Origin: Rhynchopus sp. YZ270_cl-10
Taxonomy: Eukaryota; Euglenozoa; Diplonemea; Diplonemida; Diplonemidae
Length of the DNA stretch: 64,000 bases
Direction of reading: 5' to 3'
Assembly: GCA_964035575.1 (NCBI GenBank)
Contig: OZ037929.1
Span: 372,001-436,000 of the forward strand
Each line of letters opens with the position of its first letter. The stretch's first letter is position 1. Below are positions 42,917 through 52,570 of this stretch, piece by piece. The translations under genes were made by a program, and so were the position numbers. The notes beneath the pieces were generated by a model, which had not been told where the DNA came from, made no database searches, and saw only the letters and a program-made list of their open reading frames with translations.

Positions 42917-43485
42917 GGAAAGTGATTTCCCGGGGAGATCACTTTCCCAAAGGGAAAGTAACCAGTTGGTAAATATGTGGTGCTCAAAACATCAAAAATT
43001 TTCGGTTTGTTGCATTTTTGGGCCCATGTGAGCCCAAAAAAAAAATTTTTTTTTGGCTGAAAATTGTCTTTGCCAAAAAAAAATTTTTTTGCGGAAAGTA
43101 AACTCCCTGGGGTCCGGCCAGGGAGGGAGGGAAAGTGCTAGGGAGGGAGGGAAAGGCAATAAGACCACCCACAAGGAGTGTGAATTGTGCACTGGTTTTC
43201 TGGGGGAACAAACAATATTTTCTTGTGTCTGGTTCTCTGCAAGCAGAGAACAGACTTTCTGGATTACAAAGTCGAATTTCTTGCACTAGCTATGCCCCCT
43301 GGGTTGATGGCTATAGCATTGATTGATGTGCCCCTCTTTATTGACCCTCTTATAGGACTCTAATTAGACTCTAATTAGAGTCCAGTTAGAGTATTAGAGT
43401 TCAGTTAGAGTTTTAAAGACTCTAATTATACTCGAACTGCCGACTCTAATTATCTAGTTAGAGTCTAATTGGAGCGCTATGTATA

Positions 43486-43760
43486 GCTTATTATATGGTC
43501 CTATTTTACAAGAAGAAGCTCGATTACCCATATTTTGCGATAGGACCTCTCCAGGTGGAGATGGCTTGTTTGCTTCTTCAGGGCAAGGTGTTGCGACTGC
43601 GATTACAAACGGGTTCTGCTCCGAAGTAGAACCCGTTTGTGATCGCAGTCGTAACACTTTGCCCTGAAGAAGCAAACAAGCCATCTCCACCTGGAGAGGT
43701 CCTTATCGCAAAATATGGGCAATCGAGCTTCTTCTTGTAAAATAGGACCATATAATAAGC
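43486..43760. repeat. 275-bp near-perfect inverted repeat
   Basis: Left arm GCTTATTATATGGTCCTATT ... CTTGTTTGCTTCTTCAGGGC ... AAACGGGTTCTGCT and right arm AGTAGAACCCGTTT ... GCCCTGAAGAAGCAAACAAG ... AATAGGACCATATAATAAGC. Arms of about 135 bases differ at only a few sites. The loop is about six bases. It directly touches the end of the 39821-43485 element and shares CTTATTATA with its outer flank. No coding frame of interest. Confidence 0.9.
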
Positions 43761-43946
43761 CCACCTCTCTCTGCAAAAAAGGAGGGGGCAAAACTCCCAC
43801 TTTCCCCTTTCATTATTCTGTTGTTCTTTTAGTGTCCCCACCCCCCCATTACCTTGTAATTATTCTTCGAACACACTTTTACTCCATCTGCTGTACGATG
43901 TATTAAATTTTAAAAAAGGCAAGAGAAAAAGGGGGACAAACCACCT

Positions 43947-44062
43947 GATTTTTACCCCGCGTAGAGGCGCGTAAAGGGGCGTATAGGCCCGTATAGGCCA
44001 AACCCCACCCATTTTTCCCAGCCTTTACGCCCCTTTACGCGCCTATACGTGGGGATAAAATC
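43947..44062. mobile_element. Miniature inverted-repeat element, TTTTACCCCGCGTAGAGGCG type
   Basis: Left arm GATTTTTACCCCGCGTAGAG and GCGCGTAAAGGGGCGTA; right arm TACGCCCCTTTACGCGC and CTATACGTGGGGATAAAATC. 116 bp with mismatches in the arms and a GGCCCGTATAGGCC centre-left palindrome. Confidence 0.7.
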
Positions 44063-44332
44063 GGGCGGAGAAAGGACAAAGAAGGATAACAAACAATGCC
44101 CCTAAATACAACGTCAAAAATAAAAAAGAAAGGTTTATAAGATGATCCTAAGCCTCTCTGTGCTTAGTCACCTTTATCAAATACATTGTAGGAAGCATGC
44201 ACCTCTCTCGTATACAACGCGTCTTCTTTTTTGTTTTTTGAAAACTTGAGTTGTATTAGTGACACCCCGAGGATGAACTCCACTATACAAAAAAAAACAA
44301 TTTTACGTTTTTTTTTTTTTCTCGATAAATTG

Positions 44333-44989
44333 CAGTGCTGACGCTAAGGCCGGCTGGCCGGTCATATAAAAAAAATTTTTTTGACCTTTTTTTTTTCGGC
44401 CGAGCCCGGGCGCGCTTCGCGCGCCCGGGTCCCCAACCCAGCTCAAGTTGGGGGCCTCCGGCGGAATGTGCGAATTCCTCTGCAGAGTTCGGCACTTCAC
44501 TGATATTTGTACCAGGCGCGCGTGGGATCAGTTTACAATAAGAAACGGCGGTCATGGCACCCAAAGGTTCGTGGCGAAGCCACGGTACGCAACATTTCAA
44601 AAAATTGCGCTTAAAATTGCACATTTTTACTGATATACTATGTCAAAGGGAAGGGTGCGTTGGCAAGCTTGCGCCGCAGGCGCACGGTACGCTACTTTTA
44701 TTATTTCGCCACGCTGCCTGCTTCCTTTTCCTTCGGCATTTGACCAATTGAGTCGCGTTCTGGCTGTGACGGGGTCACTTTGTTCCTGAGGCCATTTCTG
44801 GTCACTCTCAGAGGCTCGTGTGAGGTGCCAACTGGGGGGGACTTCCGACCATCCCCTACCCCACCCTGCCCACCCACCCAACACCGGTCATATATGACCG
44901 GTCATATATGACCGGCATATTTTCAGACTTTTTTTTTCCTTTTTTTTTTTGGTCATATATGACCGGCTTTTTCCTTAGCGTCAGCACTG
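44333..44989. mobile_element. Non-autonomous hAT-type element (657 bp) with 8-bp target duplication
   Basis: Perfect 17-bp ends CAGTGCTGACGCTAAGG / CCTTAGCGTCAGCACTG. The target duplication ATAAATTG flanks both sides (44325-44332, 44990-44997). Without the element, the flanks join into one copy of the family C subtype repeat (GATAAATTG / TAGTTGCC..CTCCACC), so the element landed inside it. The interior holds the ~190-bp repeat (44397-44590), ATATATGACCGG tandem palindromes (44885-44965) and no transposase frame. Confidence 0.9.
44397..44590 (-). repeat. Dispersed ~190-bp repeat, copy 2 (inside hAT element)
   Basis: Inverted copy of 2119-2304: CGGGCGCGCTTCGCGCGCCC hairpin first, then CAAGTTGGGGGCCTCCGGCG and finally GCGAAGCCACGGTACGC. 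Copy 1 is not inside a complete hAT element, so this may be a separate repeat or a deleted sibling. Confidence 0.7.
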
Positions 44990-46292
44990 ATAAATTGTAG
45001 TTGCCTCGGTTGCCTTCAGTGCAATCTCCACCTTTTTTTTTCAATAAAGCAAGAGAGAGGGAAGGAAGGGCACCAAGGTAATCTTGACCACTTCCTTACA
45101 CTTTTTTGTCCATCCTTTTCACCATGTCTCCCCCACCACACCCCCCACCCCCCCTTCACGACCCCTCAAGTGTTAAGTTAGGTTTTTGCGTCTTTTTCAG
45201 TTATTGGTGCCCCCCGAAGGGGAGCAAAAAAAGAGAGGAAAAAACAAAAAACAAAAAACAAAAAACAAAAAAAAAACAAAAAGGAGTAAATAAATGACAA
45301 TCTCCGGTGTACAGCCATTGATATGCACAAAAAAAACACCCCCCTATAAATAAAATGCGGATTTTTGAAGGGACATTTTTTTTTTTGCGGAAAATTTCTT
45401 TCCCAATGTGTTCGTCAATACCCTTTCCAAAATACCTCTCTTTTAGGTTTAAAAAAAAGGGGGGGAAGATGGAAGGGAAATTGTCACTTTTAGCGTTGCA
45501 TCTTTTTCTCGCGTATTCACCAGATATGTTTTTTTTTTAAAATGCGGGCACCCCTTTTTTGAAAAATTGTTGGAATAGTGTAGTTGCCACATTGTGCAAG
45601 CTCCACTGTCCCTAAAGTCACTCACGTAATAGCCTCGGATCGCGGGCCGTCTTTCTCAGTTTTTTTTTTTTTTTTTTTTTTTGAAATCTTGGTTTATGTT
45701 AGTTGTGTACCACCTGAAGATGCAGTTTCATCCCATTTTTTGGTTTATTTTGACTTTCCTTTTTTCGAAAAGCCTTTTTTTAGTGGTGTGTATGTTGTAA
45801 TATCCCCTGCCAATTCCCCCTTTCCCGTTGTTAAATGTTAAAGTTTAAATACACCGTGGTGTAGTTTAATTAGTTTTTTTTTTTTAGTTCTCACACGATG
45901 CGTAAAATTTGTCCAACACAAAATTTAGAAGAAAAAAATAGATTATTTTTTGGAAAGATAAATCCAAGCATTGCTCGGTCACCTTTCAAAAAATGCCTGA
46001 AGCTTCCAATAAAAAGCGGGACAGGGGGGGTAAATGCGCATCAAAACTTAAGAGCTTCTTTAAACAAAATCTGCGCAATATTTGGTGAGATGATAATAAG
46101 CTCTCTTCTTAGGTTACCTTTAAAGAAGGCACGGAACAGAAAAGTCTTTGGAAGTGCCATTCTTAGGCAAAAAAAAAACACCTGGGGGGGAGCGTTCGCA
46201 CACTAATAAGGAAAGGCGAAGAAAGTGTCACGACTGGAAATGTGTTAACAGTGCAAACCGGCAGAGGGGGGGGTGGCGGTGGGGCATGTAGC

Positions 46293-47878
46293 TTAGCTCT
46301 TCCATATTCTGCAGGTGTTGTCCTTGGACCCGGTGATGATGGTGTCGCCGGAGTAGTTGAAGGCGCAGGAGAAGATCTCGTCTGTGTGCCCTTCCAGCGT
46401 CTGCAGGCACACACCGGTCTGCGCGTTCCACACCTTGCACGTCTTGTCCGAGGACGCGCTGATGAACTTCGTGCCCTGCGGGTTGAACGCCACCTTCGAG
46501 ATCTCCCCGTCGTGTCCAAGGAAGGATGCAATGCACGCACCCGTCGCAGTGCTGAACACACGTGCCGTGTTGTCTGCAGACGCAGTCACAATCTTCTGCC
46601 CGACAGGCTCAAACGCCACGTCCAGCACCTCGTCTGTGTGTCCGCGCATCGTGTAAATGCACTGTCCACTGCTCACGTTCCACACACGGCAAGTGCGGTC
46701 TATGCTCCCGCTGATCGCAAGGTCGCCCCCGTAGTTGAACTGTGTGCTGCTGATCTCCCCTTTGTGTCCGGCAAGCGTGTGGATGCACCGTCCGCTTCTC
46801 ACGTCCCAGATCTTCGAGGTGTGGTCAAAGGAGCTGTGGGGTGTGGTGTGTGTTTGTCGTGTCCTGTCGTTGTGTGTTGTCATGTGGCATGGCATACCCT
46901 GTGATGATCTGGTCTCCAGTCGAGTTGAAATTCAACGACACAATCTCTGCAGTGTGGCCAAGCAGGGTGTGTGTCTCCTGTCCGGTCTCGACGTCCCACA
47001 GCTGTGGAGTGTGTGGTGTTTGTGGGTGGGAATAAGCAAGTTGCAACACCTCAAACCTCAAACTTCAAAAGAAAGGCACCATACCTTTGCAGTGTTGTCC
47101 ATGGATCCAGACGCAAGCAGAGTGGACTGAGGGTTGAAGCAAAGACACACAATCTCCGTCAGGTGTCCCTTCAGGGTGTACAGACAGTCTCCCGTTCGCG
47201 AGTCCCACAGCTGTGTGTGACGTGGGGTGTTGATAGGTGTTATGTGTTATGCGTCATCGATGACATCCCACCAACATACCTTGCATGTCTTGTCAAAGCT
47301 CCCTGTTGCAACCTTGTCCCCAAAAGGCGTGTTGAACGACAGTGCATAAACAACGTTCTTGTGTCCTTCCAAACTCACAAGTTCGTCACCGGTTGCTGTG
47401 TCCCACACTTTGCACGTTCGGTCGTACGAACCTGTGATGAACTTGTCACCATCTTTGTTGAACGCACAGTTCGTCAACGGCAGAATGTGTGCACGCAACA
47501 TCTTGAACAGATAGAACACCTGTGTGGTGTGGTTGTGTGGAAACAATTCTAAACTAAAAACCAAAACCCAAAAACTAAACACAACACATACCTGCTTCTG
47601 GTCGTACGTCTTCTCTTGAAGCACACCAAGAATCTGCTTCACCTGGTCGAGCCTGTTCTCGGGGATCAACGGCTCCTCATCGACCACCTGCCGTGCAAGC
47701 GCATCGATGTTCGAGTGTGGCGACAGCGTCAAAAGGTCAATTGTTTTCTGCTCCACCTCGCCGTTGCTGTGTGGTGGTGGTGTGGCGACAACACGCTTTG
47801 CCAAGATGCATACCTACGCTCGTATTCAAGCGTCAGACCCGGAGGGTGGTAACGCAGGAGAAACCGCCTCAGCTTCAT
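46293..47878 (-). CDS. DAW1: Dynein assembly factor with WD repeats (DAW1/ODA16), copy 1
   Basis: Adaptor that links outer-arm dynein to intraflagellar transport so dyneins reach the cilium. 416 residues (human DAW1 415), starting [20 protein letters not shown] as in orthologues, then an N-terminal helical region and eight WD40 blades ([41 protein letters not shown]). Six exons: 47878-47814, 47766-47592, 47519-47280, 47210-47085, 47001-46898, 46833-46293; introns are 47, 72, 69, 83 and 64 nt with GTATG donors and CACAG acceptors, and the spliced length is exactly 417 codons. An identical protein is encoded at 53046-54634. Shared sequence with that copy starts about 8 bases before the ATG and stops a few bases after TAA. 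Confidence 0.97.
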
Positions 47879-48996
47879 TGTTTAGTTTTGCGATTGCCCT
47901 CGCTCTTAGTGCCCTCTCCCTCCCTCCCTCCCTCCCTCTCCTTCTCTCTCTCTCTCTCTTTTTACTCTTTGTGTACGGCTGTTGAGGAAAGAGGTATGTG
48001 TTACATGCATCACTTCTGGGGCTGTGCTGCGTCCTCAAGGATTTGGCACATCTCCCTTTCAGTGCGTATTATAGGTTTGACACCCTAAGCCTTGCAGCGG
48101 AGGAAGGGGACAGCGTAACGTATTGCAGAGGGTATAGCATTGGGGGCAGGGTAAAGGGATGGGGGCGCTAACGTAAAATAGTGGAATAGGTTTATCGTTT
48201 ATAAAACACAAGAGAAGAAGCACTGTCATCGGGAGCCAATACTCCGGAATGGCTTCAGAAAGGGGGCAACTAATGAAAGACGAATGCACCTGATTGGCAC
48301 AACATAAAAGTGATGAACATAAAAGACAAACCCACACAGCGAACAATGCAGCGTGTGATGTGGCTCTACAAGATGAACAGCAGAGTGTGTATAAACTGTG
48401 GTCCACGTCTGTAAAGCGTAACATCGTCGCAAAGCATAGCGTCGCGTGGCATGCAGTGTTGTCATCTGGAGGAAAGGGTCTAACATCAAGACGTATCAAC
48501 ATAGCTGCGAACGGTGTGGTGCTACGCATGCTTGTTGCAGTTCTTGACGACCGTTTGCTCTCAAGACGAGAAAAATGAGCTCAAATATATAAAGAGAAAG
48601 GCCGTGCTAAGAAGACGGGAGAACAACATCGTTGCAACTTTCAGGGCCTAGGCGCCTGACACATGCAGCAATGATCAACTCGTCTGTGCACGTGTGCCGG
48701 GTCTCTGCATTCTGATAAAACGATGAAAACAAAAAAGTCAGCACACAAACAAAAGGAAGACTCACTGCATCTGCATGGGTGTCGTTGACGTGCATTGCAA
48801 CCGCTTATAGGGTTCACTCAAGTGCAAGGTGCAGCTTGGGTCGCGTCCTTCTCGCAGGTCACACGTCGCAGCACACACACAGAGTCCACAGTGAATCCTA
48901 TAATAATTATGAAAAACATGGTGTGATCAGTATCTGAAATGGTATGTGGAGGGCATAACGAGGGGTAGGGAGGGAGTTGGGCAATCAACAGCAGTA
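47879..48996. other. Spacer between cysteine-rich gene and DAW1 copy 1
   Basis: Holds a CCCT/CT-rich tract (47920-47960). A possible two-exon short reading at 48795-48607 on the minus strand (MHVNDTHADA, GTGAGT...TTATCAG of 51 nt, then NAETRHTCTDELIIAACV) is protein-like but unsupported by homology. A longer minus frame at 48529-48059 is Cys/Leu-rich and probably not a gene. Confidence 0.45.
48607..48795 (-). CDS. Possible small two-exon gene (weak)
   Basis: MHVNDTHADA, a 51-nt segment beginning GTGAGT and ending TTTTATCAG that is pyrimidine-rich, then NAETRHTCTDELIIAACVRR and a stop at 48607. The intron length is a multiple of three, so the frame is open with or without splicing. About 45 residues when spliced. 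No homology recognised; could be the last exons of a larger gene. Confidence 0.22.
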   Translation of the reverse strand: MHVNDTHADAVSLPFVCVLTFLFSSFYQNAETRHTCTDELIIAACVRRLGPESCNDVVLPSS

Positions 48997-51174
48997 CTAC
49001 TTAATACGCTTGCAGGCGATCTTCGTGCAGCACAGCTCAGTCACGTAGCAGCGCTCAGGGTTCTTCGAGTGGCACACAGGGCGCTTCTTCTGCTTGAAGC
49101 CCTCCTTGCACGTCGGCACAGCAGCACAGCACGGCGTGGTCGTGTCCCTCACACAGCAGCTCTCGCACTGCTCAGGGCTCTTGTCGCAGGTGGGGTCAGC
49201 AGTGCAGGTGTAGCCCTCCTTGCATGCGTCGTGCGACAGACCACAGGTCGGGCCCTGGTTGCTGCAGTAGGTGGTGGGTGCGGGCACGTTGTCACGCACA
49301 CAGCACGCCTCACACTTGTCACCAGGGGCACAGGTGGGGTCCTTCGTGCAGGTGTAGCCCTGCTTGCACTCCGTCAGTTCCACATCGCAGGTAGGTCCGT
49401 GAGCAGAGCAGAAGGTGGGGGCAGGCACAGGGGAGTCAAGCACACAGCACCTCTCGCACTCAAGGTCACGGCAGTTGGGGTCAACAGTGCAGGTGTATCC
49501 GAGCTTGCAGTCAGGAAGTCCGTGTCCACAGGTGGGCCCCTGGTTGGTGCAGAAAGAAGGGGCAGGCACATCGTCAAGCACACAGCACGCCTCACACTTG
49601 TCACCAGGGGCACAGGTGGGGTCCTTTGTGCAGGTGTAGCCCTGCTTGCACTCCGTCAGTTCCACATCGCAGGTAGGTCCGTGAGCAGAGCAGAAAGTAG
49701 GGGCAGGCACAGGGGTGTCGAGCACGCAGCACCTCTCGCACTCAAGGTCACGGCAGTTGGGGTCGGCAGTGCAGGTGTATCCGAGCTTGCAGTCAGGAAG
49801 TCCGTGTCCACAGGTGGGTCCCTGGTTGGTGCAGAAAGTGGGGGCGGGCACAGGGGTGTCGAGCACGCAGCACCTCTCGCACTCAAGGTCACGGCAGTTG
49901 GGGTCGGCAGTGCAGGTGTATCCGAGCTTGCAGTCGGGGAGTCCGTGTCCACAGGTGGGCCCCTGGTTGGTGCAGAAAGACGGTGCGGGCACATCGTCAA
50001 GCACACAGCACGCCTCACACTTGTCACCAGGAGCACAGGTGGGGTCCTTTGTGCAGGTGTAGCCCTGCTTGCACTCCGTCAGTTCCACATCGCAGGTAGG
50101 TCCGTGAGCAGAGCAGAAGGTGGGGGCAGGCACAGGGGTGTCGAGCACGCAGCACCTCTCGCACTCAAGGTCACGGCAGTTGGGGTCGGCAGTGCAGGTG
50201 TATCCGAGCTTGCAGTCAGGAAGTCCGTGTCCACAGGTGGGTCCCTGGTTGGTGCAGAAAGAAGGGGCAGGCACAGGGGTGTCGAGCACACAGCACCTCT
50301 CACACTCAAGGTCACGGCAGTTGGGGTCAACAGTGCAGGTGTATCCAAGCTTGCAGTCGGGAAGTCCATGTCCACAAGTAGGTCCCTGGTTGGTGCAGAA
50401 AGACGGTGCAAGCACGTCAAGCACACAGCACGCCTCACACTTGTCACCAGGAGCACAGGTGGGGTCCTTTGTGCAGGTGTAGCCCTGCTTGCACTCCGTC
50501 AGTTCAACGTCGCAGGTAGGTCCGTGAGCAGAGCAGAAGGTGGGGGCAGGCACAGGGGTGTCAAGGACACAGCACCTCTCACACTCAAGGTCACGGCAGT
50601 TGGGGTCGGCAGTGCAGGTGTATCCAAGCTTGCAGTCGGGAAGTCCGTGTCCACAAGTAGGTCCCTGGTTGGTGCAGAAAGTGGGGGCAGGCACAGGGGT
50701 GTCGAGCACGCAGCACCTCTCGCACTCAAGGTCACGGCAGTTGGGGTCGGCAGTGCAGGTGTATCCGAGCTTGCAGTCAGGAAGTCCGTGTCCACAGGTG
50801 GGTCCCTGGTTGGTGCAGAAAGAAGGGGCAGGCACAGGGGTGTCAAGCACACAGCATCTCTCGCACTCAAGGTCACGGCAGTTGGGGTCAACAGTGCAGG
50901 TGTATCCAAGCTTGCAGTCGGGAAGTCCATGTCCACAAGTAGGTCCCTGGTTGGTGCAGAAAGACGGTGCAGGCACATCGTCAAGCACACAGCACGCCTC
51001 ACACTTGTCACCAGGAGCACAGGTGGGGTCCTTCGTGCAGGTGTAGCCCTGCTTGCACTCCGTCAGTTCCACATCGCAAAGCGGCCCCTGGACGGAGCAG
51101 AACGTGGGGATAACGAGACTGGTGGCGCTCACAGCGTACACAGCGAGGAGCGTGAGGGCGCGGAGAGAGTGCAT
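48997..51174 (-). CDS. Secreted protein of 14 tandem eight-cysteine repeats
   Basis: 725 residues, one exon. Start at MHSLRALTLLAVYAVSATS, a clear signal peptide; a CATCCTCCAG acceptor ends 15 bases before it. Then 14 units of about 45 residues with eight cysteines each (FCTNQGPTCGHGLPDCKLGY, TCTVDPNCRDLECERCC). Two types alternate in the order B A A A B A A B A A B A B plus a diverged last one: type A has GHGLPDCKLGY, type B has DVELTECKQGY and CAPGDKCEACC. A 45-residue Cys-rich tail ends CTKIACKRIK. No membrane anchor is seen, so it is likely exported. Units are nearly identical in DNA, implying recent expansion or homogenisation. No family recognised. It lies between the two DAW1 copies. 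Confidence 0.9.
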   Translation of the reverse strand: MHSLRALTLLAVYAVSATSLVIPTFCSVQGPLCDVELTECKQGYTCTKDPTCAPGDKCEACCVLDDVPAPSFCTNQGPTCGHGLPDCKLGYTCTVDPNCRDLECERCCVLDTPVPAPSFCTNQGPTCGHGLPDCKLGYTCTADPNCRDLECERCCVLDTPVPAPTFCTNQGPTCGHGLPDCKLGYTCTADPNCRDLECERCCVLDTPVPAPTFCSAHGPTCDVELTECKQGYTCTKDPTCAPGDKCEACCVLDVLAPSFCTNQGPTCGHGLPDCKLGYTCTVDPNCRDLECERCCVLDTPVPAPSFCTNQGPTCGHGLPDCKLGYTCTADPNCRDLECERCCVLDTPVPAPTFCSAHGPTCDVELTECKQGYTCTKDPTCAPGDKCEACCVLDDVPAPSFCTNQGPTCGHGLPDCKLGYTCTADPNCRDLECERCCVLDTPVPAPTFCTNQGPTCGHGLPDCKLGYTCTADPNCRDLECERCCVLDTPVPAPTFCSAHGPTCDVELTECKQGYTCTKDPTCAPGDKCEACCVLDDVPAPSFCTNQGPTCGHGLPDCKLGYTCTVDPNCRDLECERCCVLDSPVPAPTFCSAHGPTCDVELTECKQGYTCTKDPTCAPGDKCEACCVRDNVPAPTTYCSNQGPTCGLSHDACKEGYTCTADPTCDKSPEQCESCCVRDTTTPCCAAVPTCKEGFKQKKRPVCHSKNPERCYVTELCCTKIACKRIK

Positions 51175-51334
51175 TGTTGTAGTGATGTATCTGGAGGATG
51201 TGTGAGGGGTATTGGTGAACATCAACAGCACGAGAGGTTGGCCATGAGCACCTGACGGCCTCGCACGTTACGCCTTTTTAAGACACATACACCAAGACAG
51301 GCAGGGCAAAAAGCTCAGAGTAACTATGACTACT

Positions 51335-51436
51335 TTATTCGTTAAGACCCTTCATCACAAAAAACATTACAAGGAACGAAGTGGTTATCATCATGGCTAA
51401 AAAGAGAACAATGGTAGGCATTGCTGCAGGCACCTC
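51335..51436 (-). CDS. Possible short membrane-segment exon (weak)
   Basis: LEVPAAMPTIVLFLAMMITT, continuing SFLVMFFVMKGLNE and a stop. One strongly hydrophobic helix with a polar tail. A GGGTCAG lies just upstream on the minus strand and could be an acceptor. It could be a terminal exon or chance. No partner found. Confidence 0.22.
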   Translation of the reverse strand, partial: EVPAAMPTIVLFLAMMITTSFLVMFFVMKGLNE

Positions 51437-51741
51437 CAACTGACCCACTAATAACGACGATGCCAGTCCTCTGCGTTGGCAGAGGCTGAGTTTATTTGAG
51501 ACGAAATCATGAGGGGTTATATATTGCACTTAAGGCAAAAGCATCCATCACAAGCAAGATGTGAATAGGAAAACCCGAGGGAAAGACTTCAGACAGAACA
51601 CTCATGCGTACTGACAAAACTGACAGGATTTTATTTCGTCTACAACGGCTAACAGCTGTCATTTCTGGAGTGAACCAATTGTAGGCGAGAGAGAGAGAGA
51701 GAGGGAGGGAGGGAGAAGAGACAGAACAAAACAATATCTGT

Positions 51742-51923
51742 GGGGAGATCCGGGTGTCCGCAACAACACTATTCACAAAAAATCATAAAAAAAAAATCCT
51801 ATTCACAAAAAATCACAAAAAATCACAAAAAAATCACAAAAAATCACAAAAAGTGGGTGTGATTTTTTGTGATTTTTTTGGATTTTTTGTGAATAGTGTT
51901 GTTGCGGACACCCGGATCTCCCC
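51742..51923. mobile_element. Miniature inverted-repeat element with 43-bp perfect arms
   Basis: GGGGAGATCCGGGTGTCCGC and AACAACACTATTCACAAAAA on the left; exact reverse complement on the right ending GGACACCCGGATCTCCCC. The 95-base middle is tandem AAAAAATCAC units. Identical arms suggest recent origin. Confidence 0.85.
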
Positions 51924-52286
51924 AATCTGGCCGTTTTTTTAAAAAGCTTTCAAAAATGCAACGGAAAAAAAATAGTTTTCTTTTAAAAAAAAGAGGACGT
52001 AGTAAAAGAAGAGAGAAAAGAGAAAAAAAAATGTAATTTTTAAATGTGCATTGCTGGTTGAACAGCAAGAGACGAGGTATCCCCATCCTTGGAGTTTCAA
52101 AAGTCGCACAGAAGAGGGGGGACACATCCTTATGAGGGGGGTAATTCCTTTTTTTTTTTGTGTCGACAATCACCATTTTTTAGACCTATTGGGTAAAGAA
52201 ACACCCTTCCTCTCCCAAAAGGAAAAAGGTGTCATTTTATTGTATTTTGCAATATCTGTTAATTTAGTATCGTATAGTTAGGACGG

Positions 52287-52570
52287 CAGTAGCTGTCAGG
52301 TAAAGTGTGTCAAGTGCAGGCCCCCCTCCAAACCCGTATCCCTCGATAATTTCGTTATTTTTTTTGTAGTTTCGACACTGTCCGGAGGACGGGGTGCAGA
52401 TTATTTTGTTGAAAAATGGTTGGAGTAGTTGCCTCGGGTTGTGTTGCCACAGTTGTGCACTTTTTCTCCACTTTTATTTTGTCAAAAACGCACGCATCGG
52501 ATGAAAGAGTCCAAATTTTGTACCCTTTGAAGGTGGTCCACTCTCTTGACGCTTTACCTGACAGCCACTG
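52287..52570. mobile_element. Inverted-repeat element CAGTRGCTGTCAGGTAAAG, 284 bp
   Basis: Ends CAGTAGCTGTCAGGTAAAG and CTTTACCTGACAGCCACTG are inverted with one mismatch; a further TCAAG/CTTGA pair lies inside. The CAG-type terminus is hAT-like, but no matching 8-bp flanks are seen. A family C subtype repeat lies within at 52411-52478. Confidence 0.65.

Larger units (their letters stand above)
39821..43485. mobile_element. 3.7-kb terminal-inverted-repeat element, no transposase seen
   Basis: Ends TATACATAGCGCTCTAATTA and its inverted partner (AATTGGAGCGCTATGTATA). Inside each end is a 110-165 bp field of loosely tandem ATAATTAGAGT / GTTAGAGT units (39831-40000 and 43355-43475), in opposite orientation. 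The interior is built of duplicated segments rather than genes. Subterminal repeat arrays are often transposase-binding sites in DNA transposons. Non-autonomous or decayed; superfamily unknown. No target duplication could be fixed because the right end abuts another palindrome. Confidence 0.65.
39114..46292. other. 7.2-kb transposon-dominated spacer
   Basis: No gene supported. Left part 39309-39366 has a family A repeat. The block 39821-45000 is a chain of inverted-repeat elements described separately. 45000-46290 holds family C subtypes (45562, 45683) and poly-T tracts. Short frames here are low-complexity. Confidence 0.65.

Noticed and set aside
49000-51100. Regular direct repeats resembling a CRISPR-like or satellite array
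   Set aside because: Period is about 130-140 bases and in frame, encoding the cysteine-rich repeats; the organism is eukaryotic.
48946-51255. 769-codon open frame on the + strand
   Set aside because: It is antisense to the cysteine-rich repeat gene; its repeats are the mirror of that gene's codons, and it has no signal peptide or recognisable fold. The minus frame has the signal peptide and acceptor.
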